Shown: positions 44,959 to 53,704 of the stretch, in pieces
Layout: every line of letters starts with the position of its first letter
How positions within the stretch are numbered: the first letter of the stretch is position 1
Notes under the pieces: model-generated
Told to the model about the DNA's origin: nothing
Seen by the model: only the letters and a program-made list of their open reading frames with translations
The model's database searches: none
Origin: Desulfosudis oleivorans
GTDB lineage: Bacteria > Desulfobacterota > Desulfobacteria > Desulfobacterales > SURF-7
Assembly (NCBI GenBank): GCA_020723325.1
Contig: DYJD01000007.1
Location: forward strand, 62,001 to 126,000
DNA length: 64,000 nucleotides
Direction: 5' to 3'
Program-made: the position numbers and the translations under genes

Positions 44959-46626
44959 TTAGTGTTTGAGATCTGATCCATATATGACCACCGGGTAGTG
45001 TTCTTTCAGCTTATCCGCCCAGTCCTCGATGGCCTTTTTGACTTTTTCCTTAAAAACAGCTTCCTTGATTTTCTGCTGAACACTCTCAAACGACTGCGGG
45101 CTGGGAGAAACCACCTGGGTGATATACAACACCTGATGGCCGCCCTTATCGTTTTCATAAAGCCTGTAATTACCGGACTTGGCATCCGCAACCAATTTTT
45201 GGACATCCTGCGGCAGGCTGCTCAGTGTCAGCAATTGCCCGTCAAATTGAAAAGCCTTGGGGTCCTTGTCCAAAAGCCCTTCCGCGTGGGCGCTCAGCCA
45301 GGTGAAATCCGTGCCCTTGACCAATTTATCAAAGGTCTTCCGGGTATTTTCCTTATTGTTGAAGGACAGGCTTTTGATCCGCAGCATCTGGGGACCTGTA
45401 TACGACCCGAGATTGGCGTCGTAATAGCTCTTCAGCTCAGCCTGATTCAAGGTTATTTCCGGCACAATCACCTTGTCGATGAACATTCCGAAAAGGAGGG
45501 AATTTTCATAGGCCTTGATCCTGTCGCTAAACTTCCTGGTCTTATCCATCCCCTTGCCGGCGGCTTCCAGAAAAAACACCTTTTGCTGCAAGGCGTCTTC
45601 TACAATATCGTGCTTCTTGCTGTTGACTCTTTTGTCTTCAATGGGTTTTTCAATACCGTGGTAAAATTTGGCCTTTAAGGCCTTGGCCAAGTCACCGACC
45701 GTATAATCGTCATCGCCTTTGATCTGGGCGATCACGCGCTTGTCTTCCAATAATTTCTCGAAGCCGGGCGTCTTGCTTTCAAAATCCACGGCCTCTAGTA
45801 ATTCTGAATTCAGGGTGACATATTTTTTTTTCAATTCCTGAAAATAGTCTTGCACACGCTGCAGTTTTTTCTCGTTGAGGGCTTGTGTCTGAGCGGCCTT
45901 CTTCGCCTCTTGATCCTCTTTTTCCGGGTACCGGACCCCATCCAGCTTAAAAATGATGAATTTCTGCTTCTCCAGCACCACCATGGGACTGACAGCACCG
46001 ATTTCCATCTTGGCAACCAGTTTGGCGATGGGGGCGGTCAGGTCTTTGTTTTTGATATGATCGCCCTGCTCCTTGCCTTTTGCAATTCCAGCTTTAACGG
46101 CCTTGGCAAGGACAGTTTTGAAGTCAGCATTGCTCTGGAGTTCGGTTTGAATTTTTTTGGCATCCTCCTCTTTTTCGAATTCCATGGAGGTAATCTGCCA
46201 TTCCTTGACGCTTTCCTTATAGATGCGCTCCACATCCGCAGCATCGGCAACCATGTCCTTGACTTCCGCTTCCAATAGCTGCTCCATCATGGCTTGCTTG
46301 GATTCCTTGGTCACCATGTTTTTCATTTCCGGCAAGTCTGCAAACCCCATGCTCCTGGCTTCAAGGCCGATGAGCCGGGTGTTCACCAGGCGATCCATAA
46401 TCGTCGTGAAGTCGATCCGGCCGGCTTTGTTCCCCTCGCTGACCCGGGAATGGGTCCCGGCAATGGCCTCGTTGAATTCGCGCAACGTGATGGGATCCTC
46501 ATTGACGGTGGCCACAATGGATTCACCATCCACCATGGGCAGTTTGGGGTTTGAAGGAGCTGCTGCTGCCTGGTTCAGGAACAGCAGAGCTACGGACCAT
46601 ACTATTGATAAGGATGTTTTTTTCAT
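44959..46626 (-). CDS. Periplasmic PpiD/SurA-like parvulin isomerase
   Basis: The 555-residue protein has a signal peptide, a SurA/PpiD-like N-terminal region (VATVNEDPITLREFNEAI), and two stretches that look like rotamase or rotamase-derived domains (about residues 145-255 and 400-520; the second has MLRIKSLSFNN and GNYRLYENDKGGHQVLYITQV). It is the first gene of the operon with the 26- and 16-haem cytochromes, so it is probably a dedicated folding factor for them or for an exported partner. The start is at the signal peptide. Confidence 0.83.
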   Translation of the reverse strand: MKKTSLSIVWSVALLFLNQAAAAPSNPKLPMVDGESIVATVNEDPITLREFNEAIAGTHSRVSEGNKAGRIDFTTIMDRLVNTRLIGLEARSMGFADLPEMKNMVTKESKQAMMEQLLEAEVKDMVADAADVERIYKESVKEWQITSMEFEKEEDAKKIQTELQSNADFKTVLAKAVKAGIAKGKEQGDHIKNKDLTAPIAKLVAKMEIGAVSPMVVLEKQKFIIFKLDGVRYPEKEDQEAKKAAQTQALNEKKLQRVQDYFQELKKKYVTLNSELLEAVDFESKTPGFEKLLEDKRVIAQIKGDDDYTVGDLAKALKAKFYHGIEKPIEDKRVNSKKHDIVEDALQQKVFFLEAAGKGMDKTRKFSDRIKAYENSLLFGMFIDKVIVPEITLNQAELKSYYDANLGSYTGPQMLRIKSLSFNNKENTRKTFDKLVKGTDFTWLSAHAEGLLDKDPKAFQFDGQLLTLSSLPQDVQKLVADAKSGNYRLYENDKGGHQVLYITQVVSPSPQSFESVQQKIKEAVFKEKVKKAIEDWADKLKEHYPVVIYGSDLKH

Positions 46627-46686
46627 TGGATTCCTTTTTTTATTTTCCTCTTGCCTTTAGCATAACGCCACAGACTTATAAAGAGT

Positions 46687-46702
46687 AGCAATTTATATAC
46701 CA
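46687..46702 (-). promoter_or_regulatory. Sigma54 promoter of the 26-haem/16-haem operon
   Basis: On the minus strand TGGTATATAAATTGCT has the correct GG-N10-GC spacing; the fourth base is T instead of C. It lies about 61 bases upstream of the start at 46626. Confidence 0.68.
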
Positions 46703-46808
46703 TGTTTTTTCACCCCGGATCTATCGTTTAACCGAACGGCATTATTGATTTTTGTTTTCAACCTGACCCGCACGGCAGAAATATGGACGGGAAGCGGCCC
46801 CATGATAT

Positions 46809-46835
46809 GGTGAATTCACCGCCACCCAATTGGTG
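46809..46835. promoter_or_regulatory. Putative shared activator binding sites
   Basis: A perfect 12-base palindrome GGTGAATTCACC (46809-46820) is followed by CACCCAATTGGTG (46823-46835). They are roughly 105-120 bases from both flanking sigma54 promoters, the usual distance of enhancer sites for sigma54 activators. A similar GGTnA-n2-TnACC pattern occurs twice at 62107-62140. Confidence 0.6.
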
Positions 46836-46928
46836 TTTTCGCTGATTCCACTGCCCGTCTCTGCTCCAGGGCTTCCTACTATATAAATAACCATCTTAAT
46901 TTAAAAGAAATAACATATTCTATCGCCG

Positions 46929-46944
46929 TGGCATATTCATTGCT
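46929..46944 (+). promoter_or_regulatory. Sigma54 promoter of the OmcS-like operon
   Basis: TGGCATATTCATTGCT is an excellent -24/-12 match 30 bases upstream of the start at 46975. Confidence 0.78.
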
Positions 46945-46974
46945 AACCTTGTTTTCAGAAAGGAATCGATACGG

Positions 46975-47970
46975 ATGTTCACTGAAAATCCCAGACAATT
47001 ATTTTCAAGCGCATGGGTCTTGACCGTGGCCGGCCTGATTATCGGGCTGGGAGTTGTTTTCACCGCCGGCGGCTGGAACACAGCCGAAGCATCCATTGAA
47101 GTATCCTATGCTTACCATCTTTCCAATTTCAGCGGCACAGTGCCGTACAACTGGGTCAATCTGTTTGTGGACGAACTCCGCAATGAAATCTACGTCCTTG
47201 ATCCCAGAGCAGGCGACATCCGAGTTTTCAACGAAAAGGGCATGGAGGTTTTCAGCTTCGGCGACGACGGCAGCCTGGACAGTGTGATGGATATAACTGT
47301 TGAAAAAGGCGGTGACATACTCGTTCTCTCCAAAACCAATACCGGCTTTTCCATTCTTCGATGCAATTTCAGAGGGGAAGTCACCGGGAAAATCCTCCTT
47401 GGCAACCTGCCGGATTGGTTGTCGAATTTTTCTCCCACGCGTCTGATCTGTCGCAACGAAAGAATCTTCCTGCTGGATACTGCCGCCATGAAGATCGCCG
47501 TAACCGCGATGGACGGTATTTTTCAAAACGGCTTTGAGCTCATGGCCCTTCTTGAAATCCCGCCGGATAAGCAAATCGGCACAGAGGTGAGCGGGTTTTA
47601 TGTGGATGGGAACGGCAACATGCTGTTCACCGTTCCAGTGCTTTTCTCAGCCTATATCCTTTCTCCGGAAGGCCGGCTCGCTGGTTTCGGCACCCCCGGC
47701 AGTTCACCCGGCCGCTTCGGCGTGGTGAGCGGCATCGCCGCGGATGACCAGGGGAACATTTTCGTGGCGGATCGCCTGCGGAGTGTGGTCATGATTTTTG
47801 ACAGGAATTTTCAATTTCTGAAGGAATTCGGTTATCGCGGCGTGCTGCCGTCCAATTTGATTTCACCATCAAATCTATCCTTGGACGGCAAGGGCAAGCT
47901 GTATGTGAGTCAACTGAAAAGCAGGGGCATCGGCGTCTTTAAAATTCAACAAGCGGCTCCTGATCTTTAA
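46975..47970 (+). CDS. Secreted NHL-type beta-propeller protein
   Basis: The 331-residue protein has an N-terminal signal segment (VLTVAGLIIGLGVVFTAGG) and propeller repeats (FVDELRNEIYVLDPRAGDIRVF, VEKGGDILVLSKT, ADDQGNIFVADRLRSVVMIF, LDGKGKLYVSQLKSRGIGVF). It opens the operon of the OmcS-like cytochrome. NHL proteins next to filament cytochromes are also known in Geobacter clusters, so an assembly or anchoring role is plausible. aaagga lies before the ATG. Confidence 0.82.
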   Translation: MFTENPRQLFSSAWVLTVAGLIIGLGVVFTAGGWNTAEASIEVSYAYHLSNFSGTVPYNWVNLFVDELRNEIYVLDPRAGDIRVFNEKGMEVFSFGDDGSLDSVMDITVEKGGDILVLSKTNTGFSILRCNFRGEVTGKILLGNLPDWLSNFSPTRLICRNERIFLLDTAAMKIAVTAMDGIFQNGFELMALLEIPPDKQIGTEVSGFYVDGNGNMLFTVPVLFSAYILSPEGRLAGFGTPGSSPGRFGVVSGIAADDQGNIFVADRLRSVVMIFDRNFQFLKEFGYRGVLPSNLISPSNLSLDGKGKLYVSQLKSRGIGVFKIQQAAPDL

Positions 47971-48060
47971 GCAGACTGACTCAATCAGAAGGGGGGTGGT
48001 TGAGACATACCTGGCATTTGCGTTTGAGAGGCTGCCGGTCCATCCGGCATAACAAAAAAT

Positions 48061-48168
48061 ATCCTCCGAAAATGGTAAACCCATTGAGAGATGGGGACAC
48101 AAAACCGACAGATCCTACTGATACGAAACCGAGGATGGCTGGGTTGCCGGAGATTACAACTGGAGGAT
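48061..48168 (+). ncRNA. GEMM-I class riboswitch controlling the OmcS-like gene
   Basis: The elements in order are: ggtaaacc, the hairpin cccat-tgagag-atggg (a GAGA tetraloop closed by T.G), ggacacaaaaccgac, then ggctgggttgcc. The closing stem P1 is CTCCG (48064-48068) with CGGAG (48148-48152). ATCCTCC (48061-48067), which contains the 5-prime side of P1, is also exactly complementary to the Shine-Dalgarno GGAGGAT at 48162-48168. Ligand binding should hold P1 and free the ribosome site, giving a translational on-switch. The core deviates somewhat from consensus (acacaaaacc for acgcaaagcc). Confidence 0.75.
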
Positions 48169-48172
48169 TAAA

Positions 48173-49321
48173 ATGAAAGCAATGAAATTAAGTGTTTTTG
48201 CCATGGCTGCAATGCTGGCGATTTTCGGGATCAGCAGCACATCCCATGCGCTCCATGACGGCGGTGTTGCCCGTTGTGAAGCCTGTCATACCATGCACAA
48301 CTCCCAGGGCAATGCGGGCATGACCGTTATTGCGGGTCACGAACCCGGCGGCCGCCTGACCAAAGGCTCCGATCCCAGCTCCACTTGTCTGAACTGCCAT
48401 CAGGGCGGCGGCAACGGCTACCATGTTTTCAGCACGGACGGCTCCAACCTCACCCCCGGCGGGGATTTTTACTGGCTGACCAAGACCTTTAGCTGGGTGT
48501 CCCGCGGCACCACACAATACAGCACCGGTGAAAGCCATGGTCACAGTGTTGTGGCCGCCGATTTCGGACTTGCCGCTGATGCCACCCTGACCACGGCTCC
48601 CGGCGGAACTTACAACGCCGGCTCCCTGGGATGCACCAGCTGCCATGATCCCCATGGCAACAAAAACGGCGCCGGCGCCATCGAAGGTTCCGGTTCTTAC
48701 GGGGTTGCCGGGCCGACCCGCGGCAATTTCCGACTCCTCGGCGATATCGGCTACCAAGCCGGCAGCAGCGTAACCTTCACCTCCCAAGTGCCGGTGGCGA
48801 GATCCTTCAGCTCCAACGCCGAAACCAATGCCAACCATGCGGATTACGGCCAGGGCATGTCGGAATGGTGCCGAAACTGCCATGGCAATTTCAGCGGCAG
48901 CCTGCGTCACCCGGCCGGGAATGACGCGCACCTGAGCAATGATTCCATCGCCGACCATTACAATGCCTATGTGGCCAGCGGCAATCTCACCGGCACCCAG
49001 GCCACCGCCTATCTGGCCCTAGTGCCCTTTGAAAGAGGCACCGCCGATGCGACCACGCTGTCGACCACCAGCACGGTAGGTCCCAATGGAACTTCCAATG
49101 TCATGTGCCTCACCTGCCACCGGGCCCATGCTTCGGCTTTCCCGGATGCCGGCCGCTGGTATTTCACCGCTACCTTCTTAAGCACCCAATCCCATCCGCT
49201 GGCTACCGACACCGGCGTCACCGGCAACGATGTGCTGAACAGCTACTACAACCGGGATATGACCGCCACCTTCGGCGCTTATCAGAGAAGCCTTTGCAAC
49301 AAATGCCATTTGCAAGACTAA
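48173..49321 (+). CDS. omcS: OmcS-like hexahaem cytochrome (filament subunit)
   Basis: The 382-residue protein has a signal peptide ending SHA and six CXXCH motifs (CEACH, CLNCH, CTSCH, CRNCH, CLTCH, CNKCH). It matches my memory of Geobacter sulfurreducens OmcS nearly end to end: GGVA.CE.CHTMHNS, TPGGDF, GHSVVA.D, YGQGMSEWC.NCH, LRHPAGN, LTGTQA.AYL.L.PFE.GTAD, TSNV.CL.CHRAHAS.F, and AYQR.LCNKCH. OmcS polymerises into extracellular nanowires with stacked haems. Spare histidines for bis-His ligation are present (GHSVVAAD, SNADH-type segments). It is preceded by a GEMM riboswitch and followed by a terminator, then barrel and propeller genes. Confidence 0.88.
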   Translation: MKAMKLSVFAMAAMLAIFGISSTSHALHDGGVARCEACHTMHNSQGNAGMTVIAGHEPGGRLTKGSDPSSTCLNCHQGGGNGYHVFSTDGSNLTPGGDFYWLTKTFSWVSRGTTQYSTGESHGHSVVAADFGLAADATLTTAPGGTYNAGSLGCTSCHDPHGNKNGAGAIEGSGSYGVAGPTRGNFRLLGDIGYQAGSSVTFTSQVPVARSFSSNAETNANHADYGQGMSEWCRNCHGNFSGSLRHPAGNDAHLSNDSIADHYNAYVASGNLTGTQATAYLALVPFERGTADATTLSTTSTVGPNGTSNVMCLTCHRAHASAFPDAGRWYFTATFLSTQSHPLATDTGVTGNDVLNSYYNRDMTATFGAYQRSLCNKCHLQD

Positions 49322-49348
49322 TCTGAAGCCTTTACGGATAGTAAACCC

Positions 49349-49379
49349 AAGGCTGACGGGCAACCGTCAGCCTTTTATT
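49349..49379 (+). terminator. Intrinsic terminator after the OmcS-like gene
   Basis: AAGGCTGACGG pairs with CCGTCAGCCTT around a gcaa loop and is followed by ttattg. Read-through would give lower expression of the downstream propeller and barrel genes than of the cytochrome. Confidence 0.85.
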
Positions 49380-49504
49380 GTTACCGCATTGCCAATTACC
49401 GCAGCTTGTGATAGCTGTTCATCCAATATCCAAGACAACCAACCTCTTCTAAGACTGATCCGGATAGGATGTCGGCGGAGAGATTTGCAAAGGTCCGGCC
49501 TGGA

Positions 49505-50911
49505 ATGAAGCCGAAAAAAATATTCTCCATTCTTTTGGGATGCATGTTATTGAGCGCTTGTTTTCCACAACCCGCCTTCCAGACTGTCCACAGCCAGGAA
49601 GGCGGCAGGCTGCTGATCTATCTCCAGCCCATGACCTCTCAAGGCACAAAGCTGCGCTGTATCCTGGACTCCATTTGGGCTAAAAAAGAAGATGGGACGA
49701 AAATCCCGCTGACCTTGTTGTTCCATGAATTAAACGAGGATCTGCCCGGCCGGCAGAAACGCCTGGCCTTCACAAGTGTTCCCCACGGCGCCTTCTCCGG
49801 CATTGCAGTTCACATCAAGAGCGCATCCGTGCAAGGCGAAGAGGGCGAGGCCGCCCTGCTGGTGCCGGATGAACCCGTTAACGTGAATCTTGCCTTTGAT
49901 GTTTCGGATCGTCAAGTGACAGCCCTGTTCCTGACCCTTGATACCGTCGGCAGCATCACCAGCGCTGTTAAATTCGCCCCGCGGTTCGGATTGGAGCCGG
50001 CCAAAAAGATCCTCACCAATCTCACGGGCTATGTGAGCAACAGCGAAGAAAATTATGTGTCGGTGTTCAACAAAAAGACCATGCAGGTGGTGGGTGCCAT
50101 CGCCACCGGCCGGGAACCCAAGGGCCTGGCCCTGGATCAGCGCCGGGGAAAGCTCTATATCGCCGCAGCCGCGGATGATGCCATCGACATCGTGGATGTC
50201 TTTGAAAGGAAGGTGGTGGAAAGAATCAGTCTGCATTTCGGCGATGGGCCGATGGAGCTGGCCCTGAGCCCGGACAAGCAGACAATGCTGGCCGTCAACA
50301 GCGCCTCCAATACCATAAGCGTCATCGACACCGCCGCCCTGCTTGAAACCGCCCGGATTCCGGTGGGGGAAAGACCGGTCTCGGCCGTGATCCATCCCTC
50401 GGGCTTAAAGGCCTTTGTGATGAACTCCTTTTCCAATTCCATATCCGTGATTGATCTGACCCGCAATGAAACTACCGCCACCCTGCCGGTGGACGGCCGA
50501 CCTGAAAGGGCCGCTTTCAACCAGCGCGGTACGGAACTCTATGTCATCGGTCCCAACTCCCCACGGCTCACCATACTGGATCCAGCACGATTGCGGGTGG
50601 TCAAGACGATTTTCGTGGGCATGGGAAACGTTGCCATTCTTGCAGACAACAAGACGGATCTTGTATTGGTGGGCTGCGAAGGTCTAAGCGGCATATCCGT
50701 CATATCATCCACGGCCACCATGTATATTGATCAGATCCAAATTGAAGCCCCACCGGCTCACATGGCCATGGACAATGAGGAAAACATGCTTTTTATGGTG
50801 CTGCCCTCCCGGAAAACCCTTCAAAAAATGAATCCCACCAGTAAAAAAAGCCTTGCAGAAATCGACGTGGGCCAAGGAGCATATGCCGTTGCGGTCATGG
50901 GCGAGCGATAA
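49505..50911 (+). CDS. YVTN beta-propeller lipoprotein
   Basis: The 468-residue protein has a lipobox (SILLGCMLLSAC), a beta-rich N-terminal domain (about residues 20-175, RLLIYLQPMTSQGTKLRC; SVPHGAFSGIAVHIKSASV), and a C-terminal YVTN-type propeller (YVSNSEENYVSVF, LYIAAAADDAIDIVDV, MLAVNSASNTISVIDT, AFVMNSFSNSISVIDL). It is probably anchored at the outer membrane next to the barrel encoded downstream. The start at 49505 is chosen for the signal peptide; 49469 is possible. Confidence 0.78.
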   Translation: MKPKKIFSILLGCMLLSACFPQPAFQTVHSQEGGRLLIYLQPMTSQGTKLRCILDSIWAKKEDGTKIPLTLLFHELNEDLPGRQKRLAFTSVPHGAFSGIAVHIKSASVQGEEGEAALLVPDEPVNVNLAFDVSDRQVTALFLTLDTVGSITSAVKFAPRFGLEPAKKILTNLTGYVSNSEENYVSVFNKKTMQVVGAIATGREPKGLALDQRRGKLYIAAAADDAIDIVDVFERKVVERISLHFGDGPMELALSPDKQTMLAVNSASNTISVIDTAALLETARIPVGERPVSAVIHPSGLKAFVMNSFSNSISVIDLTRNETTATLPVDGRPERAAFNQRGTELYVIGPNSPRLTILDPARLRVVKTIFVGMGNVAILADNKTDLVLVGCEGLSGISVISSTATMYIDQIQIEAPPAHMAMDNEENMLFMVLPSRKTLQKMNPTSKKSLAEIDVGQGAYAVAVMGER

Positions 50912-50921
50912 GAGCCGGCAT

Positions 50922-53084
50922 ATGCGCTTGTGCTTTACCAGGCTTTTCATGAGCGGCCTACTCGGGCTGGTTTTGCTGCCGACCCTTGCGGCCGCGGATG
51001 GAATCACCTTGAATAACGAGTTCAACTACACGACTTCCGACAGCACAACCACGTTTAAAGATACCAACGAGACCCTAAGCGGCAGCAGTGAAACCTTCAA
51101 ACAGCGTTACAATCTTGACCTGTTCCAAAGCATTTATCCCTATCTGACATTTAAAGGCGGGGCTTTATATCAGGGCACGGATTCAACTTTCCTGTCCGCA
51201 GATACGGAAGCCGTGCGCCGGGAAAAGCTGATCCGGCCCTTTGCGGATTTGAATCTGGAAAGCCCGCTGGTAAAAGCCGGCGTCGGCGTTCGCAAGACCC
51301 AAATCGATGAAAACGCCACCGGCAATCCGGACACCACCAATGAACGCGATGAGTTCAACAGCTTTTTGGGATGGCGGCCCCTGGATCTGCCGGAAGTCAA
51401 TCTGCGCGTCGGCAATATTCACTCGTACAATAATCTCAACACCCTGGATTCCGTGTACAGGCAAGTCAACTTTGGCACCAAATATACCGCCTGGCGGGAT
51501 TTACGGCTGAATTATTTTCTGAACCGCGCCGAAACAAGGGATGACATCCACGCTTCGGATATTGTGGAGCAGGCCCAGAATGCCATGGCGGATTATTCCC
51601 ATTCTTTCTGGAACAACCGGCTGGCGGTGAGCACCGGTTACCGGGTGCGGCATTATGCCACGTCCGTTACCGGAACGGCGAGTTTGGAATTGCCCGTATC
51701 CCGTTCCCAAGGTTTCTCCGCCTTGGATAACAACCCCCTACAAAACGATTTTTCCACCAATAACCCATTGATCGACGGGGATAGGACCGTCTCCACCGGC
51801 CTGGATATCGGTTTGGGGGGCGATGAAGGCAAGTTGACCCAGATGGTGATCGATTTCGGCTTTCCGGTTTCGGTTGATACCATTCATTTATGGGTGGATC
51901 GGCGGCTGCCGGCCGGCATCGTCAATGCTTTTTCCTGGTCCATCTATATCAGTCCGGGAACCTTAGCCCCCACGGAATGGTCGCTTTGGGCCGTAAAATC
52001 TCCGGCCGCCTTTGCCCCTTTGGACAACCGCTTTGAATTCTCCTTCCCGGCGGCGACCACCCGTTATATCAAGGTTGTCACCAGGCCGATCTCCATTGCC
52101 GTGCCCAATACCGTTGAGTTCCCCAATATCTTTGTAACGGAAATGGAGACCTTCAGCGCCCGAATGGGTACGGCCGGTTTGAATCAGAATACCAGCCTTG
52201 ACCAAGATTATAACCTGGATCTGAACAGCCGGGTCACGGACCGGACTTCACTCGGGTATCATTTTTTCTTCAGGACCCGTAAAGATGATTTTCTACTCCA
52301 GAAGCGCACGGAATATTCCAACGGTATTTTCGTGAACCATACTTTTAATGAGATGTTCGTGGGCAATACCAGTTTGCTGCGCACCGAAAGCCAGAATGCC
52401 GGTAAAGACAATTTAAACTATACGTTTGCCGCCTCCTTGCGGGCCAATTATCTTGAAACCCTGGATCAGACCTTGACTTACAGCAGCTTGCGGGAAACCG
52501 ATGAGGAAGAGAATGTTGAAAGAAATTCTTTGATATTGAGAACAAATGCGAAATTATATAAAGGTGTGGATGCGTTTCTGGACAATGGTTACAGCATCAA
52601 CAAAACTGTTGTGGATCAAAACCAGGAAAGCGTGCTGGTGCGCATGGGGACCAATATCGTGCCCAATGAAAAACTGACCATGAATACCAACTACACCTTG
52701 AACAGAATCGTAAGAACCGAGATTTTGGATCGAAAAAAAGTCGATTCCCAGTTGGATTTCCAGGTCTTTCTCACCCCCCTGAGTGTGCTGTCGTTGACGG
52801 CCAGGGTAAGCCTGGTGGAGCGGGACAACAAATCCACCACTTACCAAAATTTTTCCGTGAATTGGCTGCCCTTTCCAGAAGGGGCCCTGCAATTCTTCGT
52901 GGTTTATACCGAAGACCTGACGCCGGAGGACAACAAGAAAGAACGTACCCTGAATCCCGGTTTGCTATGGAAAATCAGCCGGCATGTGAATCTCACCACG
53001 GCTTACAACCATACCCGCAGTGAGACAAATACAACGACGACGGAAGCCAACAGCCTGAATGCGCTTCTGCGCCTGATATTTTAA
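50922..53084 (+). CDS. Outer-membrane beta-barrel with discoidin-like insert
   Basis: The 720-residue protein has a signal peptide (cut near LAAA-DG) and many amphipathic strands typical of a large barrel (NNEFNYTTSDSTTTF, RYNLDLFQSIYPYLTFKGG, NLRVGNIHSYNNL, SLGYHFFFRT, NLTTAYNHTRSETN, ending LNALLRLIF with a terminal Phe). A soluble segment at about residues 290-415 (VIDFGFPVSVDTIHLWVD, WSIYISPG, TTRYIKVVTRP) resembles an F5/8-type C (discoidin) carbohydrate-binding domain. It is a second candidate porin for electron conduits or for export of the OmcS-like protein. The ATG at 50922 follows the previous stop by ten bases. Confidence 0.78.
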   Translation: MRLCFTRLFMSGLLGLVLLPTLAAADGITLNNEFNYTTSDSTTTFKDTNETLSGSSETFKQRYNLDLFQSIYPYLTFKGGALYQGTDSTFLSADTEAVRREKLIRPFADLNLESPLVKAGVGVRKTQIDENATGNPDTTNERDEFNSFLGWRPLDLPEVNLRVGNIHSYNNLNTLDSVYRQVNFGTKYTAWRDLRLNYFLNRAETRDDIHASDIVEQAQNAMADYSHSFWNNRLAVSTGYRVRHYATSVTGTASLELPVSRSQGFSALDNNPLQNDFSTNNPLIDGDRTVSTGLDIGLGGDEGKLTQMVIDFGFPVSVDTIHLWVDRRLPAGIVNAFSWSIYISPGTLAPTEWSLWAVKSPAAFAPLDNRFEFSFPAATTRYIKVVTRPISIAVPNTVEFPNIFVTEMETFSARMGTAGLNQNTSLDQDYNLDLNSRVTDRTSLGYHFFFRTRKDDFLLQKRTEYSNGIFVNHTFNEMFVGNTSLLRTESQNAGKDNLNYTFAASLRANYLETLDQTLTYSSLRETDEEENVERNSLILRTNAKLYKGVDAFLDNGYSINKTVVDQNQESVLVRMGTNIVPNEKLTMNTNYTLNRIVRTEILDRKKVDSQLDFQVFLTPLSVLSLTARVSLVERDNKSTTYQNFSVNWLPFPEGALQFFVVYTEDLTPEDNKKERTLNPGLLWKISRHVNLTTAYNHTRSETNTTTTEANSLNALLRLIF

Positions 53085-53110
53085 TGGACAACTGCAAGGA
53101 AAACCGAAAA

Positions 53111-53704
53111 ATGAACCCCATCTTTTTACGTCATCGATTTAGTGGAATCATGTTGTTTTGCGCGCTGGTCTTTTACAACGCCTGCGGCCTGCGCCATCTT
53201 CCCGATGTTTATCGGGATGCGGAAATGGACTTTGCCGCCATCCGCACAGTGGCGGTCATGCCCTTCAACAATCTCACCACCGATAAAATGGCGGGGATTC
53301 GGGTGCGCGAAATTTTTTCCAACAAACTTTTGGCCACCGGCGCCGTCTATGTGCTGCCTTCGGGAGAAGTAGCCCGCGGGGTCAACAAAGCCGGGGTCAC
53401 GGACGCCACCATCCCTTCCGCGGAAGAGATCGTTAAAATCGCGGCCATTATCAAAGCCGACGCCATTATCACCGGGGTGGTCAATGAATACGGCGTGGTC
53501 AAATCCGGGGCCACGTCGGCCAATGTGATTTCCATCAGTCTTCAAATGCTGGATGTCCAGACCCGTAAAATCGTTTGGACTGCCGGAGCCACCAAAGGCG
53601 GCATCACCATGTTGGACCGCCTGTTCGGCGGCGGCGGCGACCCCATGACCGATGTCACCGAGGCGGCGGTTGATGAAACCATTCACAAGCTTTTTAATGA
53701 TTAA
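53111..53704 (+). CDS. CsgG/LpoB-like lipoprotein
   Basis: The 197-residue protein has a lipobox-like site (ALVFYNACG) and the alpha/beta pattern of the CsgG/LpoB/DUF799 group (RTVAVMPFNNLTTDKMAGIRVREIFSNKL, ADAIITGVVNEYGVVKS, SISLQMLDVQTRKIVWTAGAT). Members form periplasmic lipoproteins that help outer-membrane assembly or secretion pores. It directly follows the barrel gene (the longest frame starts in its stop codon, taATG); the ATG at 53111 with aagga upstream is preferred. It overlaps the next gene by eight bases. Confidence 0.72.
   Translation: MNPIFLRHRFSGIMLFCALVFYNACGLRHLPDVYRDAEMDFAAIRTVAVMPFNNLTTDKMAGIRVREIFSNKLLATGAVYVLPSGEVARGVNKAGVTDATIPSAEEIVKIAAIIKADAIITGVVNEYGVVKSGATSANVISISLQMLDVQTRKIVWTAGATKGGITMLDRLFGGGGDPMTDVTEAAVDETIHKLFND

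Larger units (their letters stand above)
46627..46974. other. Divergent control region with two sigma54 promoters
   Basis: A minus-strand sigma54 promoter (46687-46702) and a plus-strand one (46929-46944) face outward from a central pair of inverted repeats (46809-46835). No gene is present. Confidence 0.7.
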
